Shown here: positions 1 through 8,571 of the stretch, piece after piece | How the letters are laid out: each line of letters starts with the position of its first letter | How positions within the stretch are numbered: the first letter of the stretch is position 1 | Origin: an uncultured bacterium | GTDB lineage: Bacteria; Hydrogenedentota; Hydrogenedentia; Hydrogenedentales; Hydrogenedentaceae | DNA: 50,185 bases | Reading direction: 5' to 3' | NCBI GenBank assembly: GCA_938014335.1 | Contig: CALLRP010000021.1 | Location: 1-50,185 of the forward strand | Made by a program: the position numbers and the translations under genes | Notes under the pieces: model-generated | Databases searched by the model: none | What the model saw: only the letters and a program-made list of their open reading frames with translations | What the model was told of the DNA's origin: nothing

Positions 1-238
1 AAAGTATTCAACTGTCATAGAGCGTTGTTTCTCTGCAATTATCTTGCAGGGATAAGGGAAGTATAGCAAAAAAAATGTTTAAAGTCAAGTGAAATTTTAA
101 TTTTTTTTTAATTTTTTTTAGTTATGAATTTTACGAATGGATATGAATGAAAAGAGGATAGTGTGGCCGTCTGCAATATTTGAAAGCACCTTTGTTGGTG
201 GAAATAAGAAAAAGGGACAGGTTTGGAATTTGCATATG
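1..238 (-). other. Gene-free stretch next to cas2, candidate CRISPR leader
   Basis: No convincing gene is seen here; the open frames across it overlap cas2 in antisense or are AT-rich chance frames. Read on the minus strand it follows cas2, carries a long A/T run, a strong promoter (60-88) and then an inverted repeat CTGCAA-N5-TTGCAG (33-49). A leader that follows cas1/cas2 and drives a repeat array is a common layout, so I infer that a CRISPR array begins at or just beyond position 1. No repeat unit occurs twice inside the window, so the array itself is not seen. The inverted repeat could belong to the leader or to a first repeat. Confidence 0.4.
60..88 (-). promoter_or_regulatory. Sigma-70 promoter firing leftwards out of the window
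   Basis: On the minus strand there is TTGACT (83-88), a 17-base spacer and TATACT (60-65), close to the TTGACA-17-TATAAT consensus. Transcription would start near position 53 and leave the window. It sits downstream of cas2, so it most likely drives a CRISPR array or another gene to the left. Confidence 0.6.
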
Positions 239-565
239 TTACACAATAATGAAGTTTGGGTTTTGGAGGGGTGTAAAATGTGTTATTCCATTTCTTCCGA
301 GAATTTTTATTTTGTTGGCATCGATGTTGCAAAGGGGAACTATATGAATAACCAGTTGACGATGTTTTTCCTCAGGGTTTTCCTCATGTAGAAATTCGTG
401 GATGGTTTTTTGGATTTTTTCTATAAGGAGTTCTTTTTCGTATTCGTCGAGATTACCCATAAATACGGAGAATTGGATTCGGGAAGTTCCGGCTTCTTCT
501 AATAGATAGATGATTTTGTTGCGAAGTTTATCGTTTCCTATGTCGAAGAAAAAGAGTGTTTGCAT
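239..565 (-). CDS. cas2: CRISPR-associated endonuclease Cas2
   Basis: Cas2 is the structural partner of Cas1 in the spacer-integration complex. The 108-residue protein opens with the beta strand MQTLFFFDIG, placing an Asp at residue 8 where Cas2 proteins carry their conserved Asp. A ferredoxin-like alternation follows, including the segment TSRIQFSVFMG, which matches the usual 'R.Q.SVFEG' part of the family. Length is slightly above the common 85-100 residues. No clear Shine-Dalgarno sequence precedes the start, so translation may be coupled to the small gene ending 9 bases upstream. It is the last cas gene before the putative leader. Confidence 0.93.
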   Translation of the reverse strand: MQTLFFFDIGNDKLRNKIIYLLEEAGTSRIQFSVFMGNLDEYEKELLIEKIQKTIHEFLHEENPEEKHRQLVIHIVPLCNIDANKIKILGRNGITHFTPLQNPNFIIV

Positions 566-574
566 ATATAGGGT

Positions 575-847
575 TCATATTTTTTTGTTATGAATTACAA
601 GGATAAATTTGTTTTGCATTGCGCTGATGAAAGAAGGAATGGGGAGTACGTGATTTTTCTCAATACTTACATGTAGCGTAGGCATACTTGCTTGTCTATG
701 TATTTGTAGAGAAGAATGATTATTTGTTTTCCTCCAAGGGAGGTAAGGAACTTGTCTTCTTTTTATGTAATATTCTGTTAAAATGTTGGGATTTTTATTA
801 TGTGAATAAGGTGGATACCTATATGGATATATTGAAAATAGAAGCAT
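575..847 (-). CDS. Unknown 90-residue protein between cas1 and cas2
   Basis: I do not recognise this frame. It fills the 306-base gap between cas1 and cas2 almost exactly: it starts 24 bases after cas1 with a GAGAG-type ribosome binding site and stops 9 bases before cas2. That spacing is what an operon gene would show. The predicted protein is basic and rich in His, Pro, Tyr and Asn, with no membrane segment and no motif I can name. The composition is odd enough that it might be non-coding or a decayed remnant. If it is not a gene, the gap holds nothing else I can identify. Confidence 0.35.
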   Translation of the reverse strand: MLLFSIYPYRYPPYSHNKNPNILTEYYIKRRQVPYLPWRKTNNHSSLQIHRQASMPTLHVSIEKNHVLPIPSFISAMQNKFILVIHNKKI

Positions 848-871
848 AATATGAACTCTCTTTTTTTATGT

Positions 872-1846
872 TTATGGGTGGTTGTATTTATTTTGCTGAT
901 TTAATATTTGAGCCAGTTTAATGGCTTCGTATAAGATGTATTTTTGATAGGTAGTGTTGGAGTCGTTGGGGATGGTTTCATAAAGGCGTTGGACATACAG
1001 GGCAGAAAGTCGTTTTTGTGTTTCTTTTTCGAGTAAGCCGTTTTTTTGCAGGTAAATATTTATTCCCTGTCTGACGGATGCAAGTAGCACGCTATCAACG
1101 AGTGTCTGTCGGAAGGGTTCTATGAAGTCAAAAACGAGAGATTGTTTATTGTTTTGGAATGTGTGTAAAAAACCGGCATAAGGGTCAAGACCTGCAAGGG
1201 TTAATGCTCGGAAGCATTCGGAGTAAAGTATTCCGTAACCATAATTAAGAGCGGAGTTGATGGGGTCTTTGGAATGACGATGTGTGCGGTGTGTGAAGTT
1301 GTAATGAGGGGGAATGAGTTCTTGAAAGAATTTCCAGTATAGGGAAGAAGCATGTGCTTCGATGGACATAATTTTTTGTTTGGCAGAGGGCACATTTTTA
1401 GGGTCTATAGATTTAATTTTTTGGAGAAGTGGGAATATGGTGTTATTCATGGTTTCTTCTATTTGGGGAATGTAGTGTTTGTATCGGGCGAGGAGTTGGA
1501 ATTGGTTTTCGATTTTGGTGTGGATGTATTTTTTTGCGATTTGTATACCATAGCCATTTTGTATAGCGTTGTATTGATTCCAGCGATTTTGAACGTGAGG
1601 GTGGTTGTAAACGGGTTGAATAAAACTTATAGGTTTGCCGTATGGTTTGCAGATGGTTAAAGTGATGTTTTTTTCGCTGGCAAGGGCGAGTGCCTCCGCG
1701 GAGATGGAAAACCCTTGTGTAAATATAATGATGTGAGATAATTTGCTGGATGGAATGGTTTTGAGGATTTTGCCCTCGCTGATAATTTTGAACATGTTTT
1801 TGTATCTGCCGATACGGATGTTTTTTTCAGTCAGAATGAGATGCAT
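872..1846 (-). CDS. cas1: CRISPR-associated endonuclease Cas1
   Basis: Cas1 is the metal-dependent integrase that inserts new spacers, acting as a Cas1-Cas2 complex. The 324-residue length is normal. An N-terminal beta domain (about 1-80) is followed by the helical catalytic domain. The expected metal-binding residues are visible: Glu163 in SIEAHASSLYW, His228 in GFLHTF and Glu243 in DFIEPFR. A GAGGAGAG ribosome binding site precedes the ATG. It is separated from csm5 by about 100 bases holding a weak hairpin and a possible TATAAA -10 box, so the adaptation genes may have their own promoter. Both adaptation genes lie beside the type III effector genes, so the locus may be adaptation-competent. 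Confidence 0.96.
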   Translation of the reverse strand: MHLILTEKNIRIGRYKNMFKIISEGKILKTIPSSKLSHIIIFTQGFSISAEALALASEKNITLTICKPYGKPISFIQPVYNHPHVQNRWNQYNAIQNGYGIQIAKKYIHTKIENQFQLLARYKHYIPQIEETMNNTIFPLLQKIKSIDPKNVPSAKQKIMSIEAHASSLYWKFFQELIPPHYNFTHRTHRHSKDPINSALNYGYGILYSECFRALTLAGLDPYAGFLHTFQNNKQSLVFDFIEPFRQTLVDSVLLASVRQGINIYLQKNGLLEKETQKRLSALYVQRLYETIPNDSNTTYQKYILYEAIKLAQILNQQNKYNHP

Positions 1847-1920
1847 AGAGACCTCTCCTCTTTCATTTTTAAGTTTTATTACCCCGAGAAATTTATATTT
1901 TCACTACAAATGATGCGAAT

Positions 1921-1940
1921 AAAAGCAAGTTTAGGCTTTT
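1921..1940. terminator. Weak hairpin between csm5 and cas1
   Basis: AAAAGC, an 8-base loop and GCTTTT form a short 6-bp stem just after the csm5 stop. T runs flank it on the plus side and are short on the minus side. It may be a weak terminator separating the effector and adaptation transcripts, but the stem is mostly A-T. Confidence 0.25.
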
Positions 1941-1945
1941 TTAGT

Positions 1946-3265
1946 TCACTTCCAGTCTAACTCTAATTTAAACCACCCCATAGGAAGGGTTGGTGTTTGT
2001 GATGTTTTATCCGTTATAAGTCTCCGTGAACGCGGAAATGGTATGTCCTGTGTATAATTCTTTGCTTTACCCAGATGCAGTTTTTTTTGTATCTCAGCAC
2101 GCGTTTCAGGAGGATATGCAAGTGCAATTGTTTTGCTCAGATATCCGGTACCAAAGCCAAGTTGGAGTAGTATCTCTTTTTTCTCCCTTGCTTCTTGGAA
2201 GTTTTTCTGTAATGGGTTGGTTTTCCCTGAGGATTTATAGAATTCCTCTTGCGATTCAATCAATTTATTAGAGAAATTCAAGAGTGCATTTTTTAATTTT
2301 TCTGGATTAGATAGGGTAGATTGGAGTTTTTCTATTGCAGATTTCGGGGTAGGAGATTCTACTAATTTTTCAATAGTGAATTTATCTATGTAAAAAGGAA
2401 TTTCTATGGGGCTTTTTGTATTTGTGTAAAGGCATTCAGCGAGTATTATACCACCTTGAAATTCCAATCCTTTTGTTGTTTTTTTAGCTATTTGTATCTG
2501 ACAGACTGCAAAGTCGTTTAAGGTGGGTAAAGTATCTTGATTTTTCATAATTTGAAATGGAGATGAATCGCGAATAACTAAGGCTTTAAATAAGTCATAT
2601 TTAATATCATTTTTGGGAAAAATATAATTATTCAGGATTTCTTGAAACTTTACTTTATTATTGTCTTTTTGTTTTTGAAAAAACTCTTTTAATATTGTAT
2701 CTGGTAGTGAAGGTTCATTTGATAATATACTGAAAATGATTGCTGTTCTTATACATCCCTTCAAACTGGAACCCGGAATAAAGGGTTGTCCAAAGGGGTC
2801 TTTAATAAAGGCAAAAACTTCTTCTGTTGGTTGATATTGATGTGTAGATTGAGAGGAAGGTATTTGATTTTTATGAGATTGTGCTTGCTGTTTCTCTGCT
2901 TGTTTCATAATTTTGGCAATATGGGGGTCTATCTTAGTCTGTTTTGTTGATAAATAAGCTGTAGCAGTCGGAGATTTAGGTTGAGCAACACTGGTTGTTT
3001 TTTTTGCTTTTTCAGATTCTGCGTATACGGGTAAGGTATAGCGAATGTATTCAGGTCCTGGATGGAAAGATAGGTCTTCTATAATTTTTAATGCGGTATT
3101 ATAATCTTCACAATTGTCCTGAAAATACTTCATTACATCCTTAAGATAGAATATTTTTTTATCATCAATGTAATATTCGAATATTTGATATTTTTCACCA
3201 TCGGAGATATGAATAGGTGTGATAGGGGTAATTTTGAATACTCCGTGGATTTTCTTATTATTCAT
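1946..3265 (-). CDS. csm5: Type III-A CRISPR effector subunit Csm5
   Basis: Csm5 is the RAMP protein that caps the 3' end of the crRNA in the Csm complex. The 439-residue protein starts with a RAMP strand (FKITPITPIHISDGE) and contains the hallmark FIPGSSLKGCIRTAI near residue 165, the glycine-containing segment shared by Csm3/Csm5. A Ser/Gln/Lys-rich stretch (about 85-150) looks like a flexible insertion. Position after csm4, with an ATGA stop/start overlap and a GAGGAG ribosome binding site inside csm4, supports translational coupling. The last residues lie just before a short intergenic gap to cas1. Assignment as Csm5 rather than Csm3 rests on length, gene order and the N-terminal sequence. 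Confidence 0.92.
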   Translation of the reverse strand: MNNKKIHGVFKITPITPIHISDGEKYQIFEYYIDDKKIFYLKDVMKYFQDNCEDYNTALKIIEDLSFHPGPEYIRYTLPVYAESEKAKKTTSVAQPKSPTATAYLSTKQTKIDPHIAKIMKQAEKQQAQSHKNQIPSSQSTHQYQPTEEVFAFIKDPFGQPFIPGSSLKGCIRTAIIFSILSNEPSLPDTILKEFFQKQKDNNKVKFQEILNNYIFPKNDIKYDLFKALVIRDSSPFQIMKNQDTLPTLNDFAVCQIQIAKKTTKGLEFQGGIILAECLYTNTKSPIEIPFYIDKFTIEKLVESPTPKSAIEKLQSTLSNPEKLKNALLNFSNKLIESQEEFYKSSGKTNPLQKNFQEAREKKEILLQLGFGTGYLSKTIALAYPPETRAEIQKKLHLGKAKNYTQDIPFPRSRRLITDKTSQTPTLPMGWFKLELDWK

Positions 3266-4395
3266 TTTTTATTCTCCTCATTTTGTAGATAATGGAAATA
3301 GATGTTAAAAGCGAGTCCAGAACGCCAAATTTTATGAGGTTTTTCATTATAGCTGATGTCAATTACATTTCCTTTAGGTATTATCCCCTCTTTTACAGGG
3401 AATATACTTCCTTCGATGCACATGCGGACAGACATTTTAGGGAAAGAGTCGCCGGCGAGACCGTGTATCCAACCTCCTCGCATGGTACATTCGTAAGATG
3501 CAATTCCTTTTAAAATACCCACCTCGAATTCCTCTTTAGTGGGATGATAAAGGCTAAGTGTGGATACAGCGTTGTGTTTTAAAGTTTCATGCCCGTTTAC
3601 AACTAAAATATCCTTATCTTTTGAATATTTTATATTATCGGATTCAAACGGGATTATGTTTTTAACCGAAAAATGTCCGAATCCGGAAGAGCGTTCTCCA
3701 CCGATGCCTAATGAACCAAGAGCGGAAAGGACTTTTTTAAAGGAATCCACTTCTGATTCCTCTAATTTCACAAGGAACCAGAGTCCAACCCCTTCTTCAG
3801 TATTGATTTCGTAAAAATTCTGTGGATAGGGAGTGGCTTGATTTGTACCTCGGTCAATAACAGTGGAGATTTTATAATTCTCCGTAACAATTTTCTTTGA
3901 TGGTTTTTTATCGACTTTTTCTTCTTTCAAAAACAGGGTTATTCCTTTCTCCTCATCTAAATACATATATTCTTCTTTTTCGGCATTTTTATCTGTCAGA
4001 AGTTTTACAAAAAGCCTTTCAGAAACATATTTGACTTTTTTCCACTTTTTTCGGTCATGCTCTTTCTCTGTATCTGCTGTAGATTCATGTTTTTCTTTAT
4101 CATCCGTGTAGGGGGAAAAAGGCTTAGGGTAGAGGTAAAGAATGTTCCTTTCTTTATCGTTCTGTTTTGCATTTTTATCATTATGAGAGGCTTCATAATA
4201 TGGATAGATGGAGGAAACGAGGAGAGTTTTTGCTCGGTCTTCTTCTAACCAGTAGGGGTCTAATGTATGTGCAACACAGAGAAAGGCAGAATGCAAAACA
4301 TCAGAATGCACTATGGCAGTGGATTTCCTCGCATGACTATTTATACCTTTGAAGAAAGGTCCTTTGGGTTTAAGTTTTACTCGGTAGTAAGGCAT
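3262..4395 (-). CDS. csm4: Type III-A CRISPR effector subunit Csm4
   Basis: Csm4 binds the 5' handle of the crRNA and pairs with Cas10 at the base of the Csm complex. The 377-residue protein has a Cas5-like start (YYRVKLKPKGPFFKG) and the glycine-rich RAMP loop GIGGERSSGFGHF around residues 225-240. A Lys/Glu-rich charged insertion occupies about residues 95-170. An AAGGAG ribosome binding site precedes the ATG. It lies 27 bases downstream of csm3 and overlaps csm5 by four bases. Confidence 0.92.
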   Translation of the reverse strand: MPYYRVKLKPKGPFFKGINSHARKSTAIVHSDVLHSAFLCVAHTLDPYWLEEDRAKTLLVSSIYPYYEASHNDKNAKQNDKERNILYLYPKPFSPYTDDKEKHESTADTEKEHDRKKWKKVKYVSERLFVKLLTDKNAEKEEYMYLDEEKGITLFLKEEKVDKKPSKKIVTENYKISTVIDRGTNQATPYPQNFYEINTEEGVGLWFLVKLEESEVDSFKKVLSALGSLGIGGERSSGFGHFSVKNIIPFESDNIKYSKDKDILVVNGHETLKHNAVSTLSLYHPTKEEFEVGILKGIASYECTMRGGWIHGLAGDSFPKMSVRMCIEGSIFPVKEGIIPKGNVIDISYNEKPHKIWRSGLAFNIYFHYLQNEENKK

Positions 4396-4422
4396 TCGAA
4401 TAACTCCTTTTAGTTTGGAGAA

Positions 4423-5238
4423 TTATCTTTGGAAAGTATTCAGCCAGTTTTTATAAGTTTCGTTATTTTCTAAATCAGATGAAAAATTATTTAGTTTAAC
4501 TTTCCTTGTAGCAAACTTGATTTGGCCATATCCACGAGAGCCCATACCACCAAGATAATCATTTTCGAGTAGGTCCATACCTTCGTTAAGTGTATTCAAT
4601 AAAGAAGAAAGCCATTTATTGTCTAAATCGGGTGGATTATACAGATTTAACACCAGTTGATAATTAAATTTAACTCCAGCAGGCACACGTTCTATTTTTC
4701 TCGGAGTTGCAGCTGAAGTAATTCTATCTATGATGACTTCAGTTTTTGCTTGTGTGTAAGGCAAGTCAACATACAAAGATTCTTCTAATTTTTTTGCAGA
4801 ATCGTCCGTTAGAGAACAATCACGAACTACTAATCGTGTAGGCAAGGAAAATTCAATTGGATAGGTTTCCCCCTGTGCTTTTGATTTTTTTAATTCTTCA
4901 ATTTCGTTGTTTGTAGTTCCAAAAAGATGAAAAATAATACCTTTTTGGGGGTCATTATAAGTTTTCAAGTTATCACAAGTAAAGATTTTGCAATTGGCAA
5001 CATTACTTAATTTTCCTGGACAGTGAACTTTTTCGAGTAGGCATCTCATCTTACCTTTTAGAGAACTACCGGGAATGTATGGTTTCCCGTCGGTCGCATT
5101 TCGGACTACAACAGTATCCACGCCACCTATTGAAAGGCCTGTTTCAGAGCCTCCTATACGTAATCCGGTAAGGAGTTCAATTTCTCCTTGAATGATTAAT
5201 TGAGCAACTAATTTTGTAAGATTGATTGTTGTATTCAT
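4423..5238 (-). CDS. csm3: Type III-A CRISPR backbone subunit and target RNase Csm3
   Basis: Csm3 forms the helical backbone of the Csm complex and cuts bound target RNA at 6-base intervals. The segment IGGVDTVVVRN places an Asp at residue 41 (numbered from the start chosen here), where the catalytic Asp of Csm3 is expected. It is followed by the RAMP motif YIPGSSLKGKMR and the C-terminal glycine loop GGMGSRGYGQI. Length (271 residues) is close to the family. Two in-frame ATGs lie six bases apart; the GGAG at 5247-5250 is only 2 bases from the upstream one and 8 from the downstream one, so I chose the downstream ATG. Confidence 0.95.
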   Translation of the reverse strand: MNTTINLTKLVAQLIIQGEIELLTGLRIGGSETGLSIGGVDTVVVRNATDGKPYIPGSSLKGKMRCLLEKVHCPGKLSNVANCKIFTCDNLKTYNDPQKGIIFHLFGTTNNEIEELKKSKAQGETYPIEFSLPTRLVVRDCSLTDDSAKKLEESLYVDLPYTQAKTEVIIDRITSAATPRKIERVPAGVKFNYQLVLNLYNPPDLDNKWLSSLLNTLNEGMDLLENDYLGGMGSRGYGQIKFATRKVKLNNFSSDLENNETYKNWLNTFQR

Positions 5239-5272
5239 ATTCATATCTCCTATTTATTTATGTTTATTTTTA

Positions 5273-5728
5273 TTAATCTTTTCCACCTTTAGCTTTGTGA
5301 TAAGCTAAGATTGCTTCGAAACCATTACAAAAGAGACGGAAACGTGCTAATTGTTTTTCTTTGTCATTTTGAATCTCTTCGTCTGTAACAGCATCAATCG
5401 CTTTATCTGTAATATTTTTTAAATACATTACTGGGGAGTTTCTTTTGGCGGTATATGCCAGTAGTGGTTTTAACAGGAGCAGTTGAGGTATAAATTTTTT
5501 AGGGTCTTCAAAACTTTCAATTTTTTTGACATGTCCAAATATTCGGCGTATTTGAGATGTTGTCAGTTTCTCGCGAACTAAATACTCCCCACAAATTTCA
5601 GCATCTTTTATAAACTGTGGTGTAATCCCTTTCTTTACCATTGTGGCAAAGAAATCAGTATCTGGGGTTGGTCTTGATTGCTGTTGGTTCCTGTCCACAT
5701 TCTGATTGAAGTTTTTGTCTGGATACAT
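5273..5728 (-). CDS. csm2: Type III-A CRISPR small subunit Csm2
   Basis: Csm2 is the small helical subunit that stacks along the Csm3 filament. The 151-residue, wholly helical protein has the typical ending in which a helix with RLFCNGFEAILAYHK closes the protein. The N-terminal 25 residues are Gln/Asn-rich and probably disordered. AGGAG lies 7 bases before the ATG. It sits between cas10 and csm3, the canonical order, 17 bases after cas10. Confidence 0.92.
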   Translation of the reverse strand: MYPDKNFNQNVDRNQQQSRPTPDTDFFATMVKKGITPQFIKDAEICGEYLVREKLTTSQIRRIFGHVKKIESFEDPKKFIPQLLLLKPLLAYTAKRNSPVMYLKNITDKAIDAVTDEEIQNDKEKQLARFRLFCNGFEAILAYHKAKGGKD

Positions 5729-5745
5729 AGATAAGCTCCTTATGT

Positions 5746-8496
5746 TTAATTTTTATTGTTTTTTACTCTTGTTAAGAATTCGACCCAGCGCAGGATTGCA
5801 CTGAGTTTATCTTCAATTTTATAGGTAGTATCTTTATGTTCGAGTAATTCTTTCTGAATGTCTATAATAATTTCATCTGCTTGTGTTTGTTTTTTTGCAT
5901 CTTTTGTAGTGTATTTCCTAAGCCCGTATACCAGGAGCCATTTCCATCGGTCGAGGATGACTTGCTTTTGGATTTCTTCTGTTGTTAACCCTTTTGCCTT
6001 GAGTTTTTTCTCTTTTTCTTTTTGTTTTTGGTAGACATTAGTAACCTCAAAAAGTTTATTTAAAACACCTTTGAAAGCCACATCTTTCTCTGGTTGTTTG
6101 GACAAATTTAATAGATTTTCCTTAATTTCAAGTAATTCTTTTTTCTCTTCATAAGCAATTTCAGTATCAAAAATAACGATAGTGTCTTTTTCTTTTTTAG
6201 GTGGTCGCACATAAGATTTTGCCTGGTTTTCTGCTTTTTCGGCCATTTTAGCAGATATTCGCACCGGGATAGAATGGTCAATAACAACAACTCCACCGGA
6301 GAATGTTAGATTACCATGTGTATAATCATCAAAATCCTCACGGAGTTGAAAAGCAAAATCAATTACTTTATCCCATGCTCCCACGATGAAGAGGTCATCG
6401 CCACCGCTATAAACGATTCCAATAGAACCTTTATAATCATTATGTTTAGCCAGAGCATTTACATATCCTTCAAAGAAATCAGATAGAGATGAACTTAACA
6501 TAGCCGAACGGCATAATGTGTTGTAATATCCTAATCCTCTGCTGAAAATGTTGCCGAGATTGTCCACATCTGCCCGGAGTATAGCTATTTTTTCAGGACC
6601 TTTAGCTACTTCAGCAAAATCTTCAAATTGTGCTGGAGCAAATGTTGCATCGCGTTTATCCTTTTCTTCCTGTTTTCTACCGTTAATGTCTAAGTTTTCT
6701 TTTAAAGAGGGCCAGTAATTAGCAAAAGGACGGAGTGATAAAGAAATTTTATCGAGCTTATTCGTTAATATTTTGGTTACTGTAGTAGAAATATTAAATT
6801 TTTCTAAAAAGATAATTTCAACGACATTGTCTAAATTTACTTCTTCTCCTAAATTGTTAAGTATTTCATAGTCATAGCCTAATTCATTAATAAATTGTAG
6901 TGGTAAAGGATTGTCTTCTGTATTTACACTGCTTACTTTACGACGTACTAACCATATTGCGTTCCGAAGATTTTTTGCAATTTTTTCTAATTGCTCGTTG
7001 TTTTTTTTAGTTTCTTTATCTTCCTCCTGGTCTTCTCCGGTGATATATTGAGATACAGGATATTTTGTTTTGTCCATTTTTCCGAAAATATCATCGTAAT
7101 ATTCCGCTGGAAAAATGGAATATCTTTGTTTTTTTCTTTTTCCAATTTCTTGAGTTACATCTTTCCATACAGAACTGAACCCACCCACACAGAAATGAGA
7201 TAGTTTTACTGGGGTTGTGGCAAGTAAAAGGTGTAGTTCACCATGCATATATTTGAGTAATTTGAGCGATATATCCTGATTAAGTTTTTCTACTTCGTCC
7301 TTTACGCATTTTGGAAGTAATATAAAGAATCTCCCACCACCGGAATAGATAATGTTACATGGGGGGAGATTAAACTGCTCACAAATATAAATAGCAATGA
7401 ATTCACAAAGGAGTTGCAAAAGGAAAGAACGTGCTTTGAGTTGTTTTGCTGCGCCCTTAGAAGGGATAGAATAAATATATTCCTGGATACCCGACACATC
7501 CCCACATAAGAATGTAAAAAGTTCTAGTTCATCTTTCGTAATAAAATCTTCTACCTGTTTTTCGAGCTTACTTTTTCTTTCTGAGAGGCTCTGTATCTTA
7601 TTTATATCTTTTACATCTTTTTTTGTTTCTTCATCTAGTTCCTTTTTAATAGATCTTAGTTCATCCAGAGTATGCCCTAATTCCTCATTGTAGGATTTCC
7701 ATTTTACCAGGCAAGTATCAATGTATTTTTCATCAATTGAGATATTTATATTTTTATTTACATAGTTATAAGTGAGGCAAGATGCAATTGCAGAGGTAAT
7801 TCTCAGATGCTGGTATAAACTAATATCAGGGAAAATTTTTTGTTTTTCTGTGGGCGTTGCAGAAGGAATTCTACTTGTATATTTTTTTAATAAGGATAGC
7901 CATGTGGCATACGGTAAATTGAGTTTGTTAATATCGGTCCAGCCTAAATATTTTAAATCCTCAATGAATTTTTCCCATAGTTTTCTGTAATCCTCTTTAT
8001 CTCCCTCATTAGCAGGTGTAGGGAAGAATACATCGGAGTAATCGGGATACTGACTCAGTTGGAAATATGTTTTTCCTTTTTCTTCTCCCGGTTTTTTAGT
8101 ATATAGGAGGTTATCAAAAATATTTTCTAATCGTGCGGTAGGGGGAGTAAGTGTAGGAGGCTCTTCAGTAATCTGGTCATCCTTCCCGTGTTCATATACA
8201 TTTCTTTCGCCGGAGGAGAGCCAATCGGCTAATTTTATAACTTTTGACTGCCACTCATCCAAATCTTTAATGTGATGATTAAGTGCCCAACGATGTATAT
8301 CTTTATCATTTATGTATTTATCTATAAAACTACAACTCCAATGAGCATGTTCATAAGTATTAAAATAATCTTTTTCCTGCCTGGTAAAAGGTTTTGCTTC
8401 CCCTGTCCTCTGCCAAAATTTTCCAATATCATGCAATAGAGCAGAAAGGGCAACTTTTTCGATGATTTGTTTTATGTCGTTATTATTTTCTGTCAT
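5746..8496 (-). CDS. cas10: Type III-A CRISPR signature protein Cas10/Csm1
   Basis: Cas10 is the large subunit that, on target RNA binding, degrades DNA with its HD domain and makes cyclic oligoadenylates with its Palm domain. The 916-residue protein has an N-terminal HD domain with His22-Asp23 in LLHDIGKFW and downstream histidines (YEHAHWS, NHHIK). The first Palm-like domain starts near residue 325 (CGDVSGIQEYIYS). The second Palm domain holds an intact GGDD at residues 698-701 (YSGGDDLF), so cyclase activity is predicted. I see no CxxC zinc-knuckle pair, which many Csm1 proteins have. An AAAGGA ribosome binding site precedes the ATG. It is the first gene of the effector operon and has a sigma-54-type promoter candidate directly upstream. 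Confidence 0.97.
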   Translation of the reverse strand: MTENNNDIKQIIEKVALSALLHDIGKFWQRTGEAKPFTRQEKDYFNTYEHAHWSCSFIDKYINDKDIHRWALNHHIKDLDEWQSKVIKLADWLSSGERNVYEHGKDDQITEEPPTLTPPTARLENIFDNLLYTKKPGEEKGKTYFQLSQYPDYSDVFFPTPANEGDKEDYRKLWEKFIEDLKYLGWTDINKLNLPYATWLSLLKKYTSRIPSATPTEKQKIFPDISLYQHLRITSAIASCLTYNYVNKNINISIDEKYIDTCLVKWKSYNEELGHTLDELRSIKKELDEETKKDVKDINKIQSLSERKSKLEKQVEDFITKDELELFTFLCGDVSGIQEYIYSIPSKGAAKQLKARSFLLQLLCEFIAIYICEQFNLPPCNIIYSGGGRFFILLPKCVKDEVEKLNQDISLKLLKYMHGELHLLLATTPVKLSHFCVGGFSSVWKDVTQEIGKRKKQRYSIFPAEYYDDIFGKMDKTKYPVSQYITGEDQEEDKETKKNNEQLEKIAKNLRNAIWLVRRKVSSVNTEDNPLPLQFINELGYDYEILNNLGEEVNLDNVVEIIFLEKFNISTTVTKILTNKLDKISLSLRPFANYWPSLKENLDINGRKQEEKDKRDATFAPAQFEDFAEVAKGPEKIAILRADVDNLGNIFSRGLGYYNTLCRSAMLSSSLSDFFEGYVNALAKHNDYKGSIGIVYSGGDDLFIVGAWDKVIDFAFQLREDFDDYTHGNLTFSGGVVVIDHSIPVRISAKMAEKAENQAKSYVRPPKKEKDTIVIFDTEIAYEEKKELLEIKENLLNLSKQPEKDVAFKGVLNKLFEVTNVYQKQKEKEKKLKAKGLTTEEIQKQVILDRWKWLLVYGLRKYTTKDAKKQTQADEIIIDIQKELLEHKDTTYKIEDKLSAILRWVEFLTRVKNNKN

Positions 8497-8528
8497 ATTT
8501 TGTCCTTTCTTTTGTTTGTCTTTTCTAT

Positions 8529-8545
8529 AACAAGAAAGATGCCAG
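8529..8545 (-). promoter_or_regulatory. Candidate sigma-54 (-24/-12) promoter of the cas10 operon
   Basis: The minus strand reads CTGGCATCTTTCTTGTT. Against the sigma-54 consensus YTGGCACGRNNNTTGCW it matches 10 of 14 specified positions, including the GG and CA of the -24 box and TTG of the -12 box, with exact spacing. The -12 element has GT instead of the preferred GC, which is a real weakness. The predicted start near 8518 gives a 22-base leader containing the AAAGGA of cas10. No convincing sigma-70 promoter was seen for cas10. The neighbouring gene encodes a sigma-54 activator. Confidence 0.5.
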
Positions 8546-8571
8546 GTTTATTGACTTAATGATTTTTGTTG

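Noticed and set aside
137..391. 84-codon plus-strand frame near the left edge
   Set aside because: It overlaps cas2 in antisense, lacks a ribosome binding site and resembles no protein.
1352..1660. 102-codon plus-strand frame
   Set aside because: Antisense shadow of cas1, whose catalytic residues are all present.
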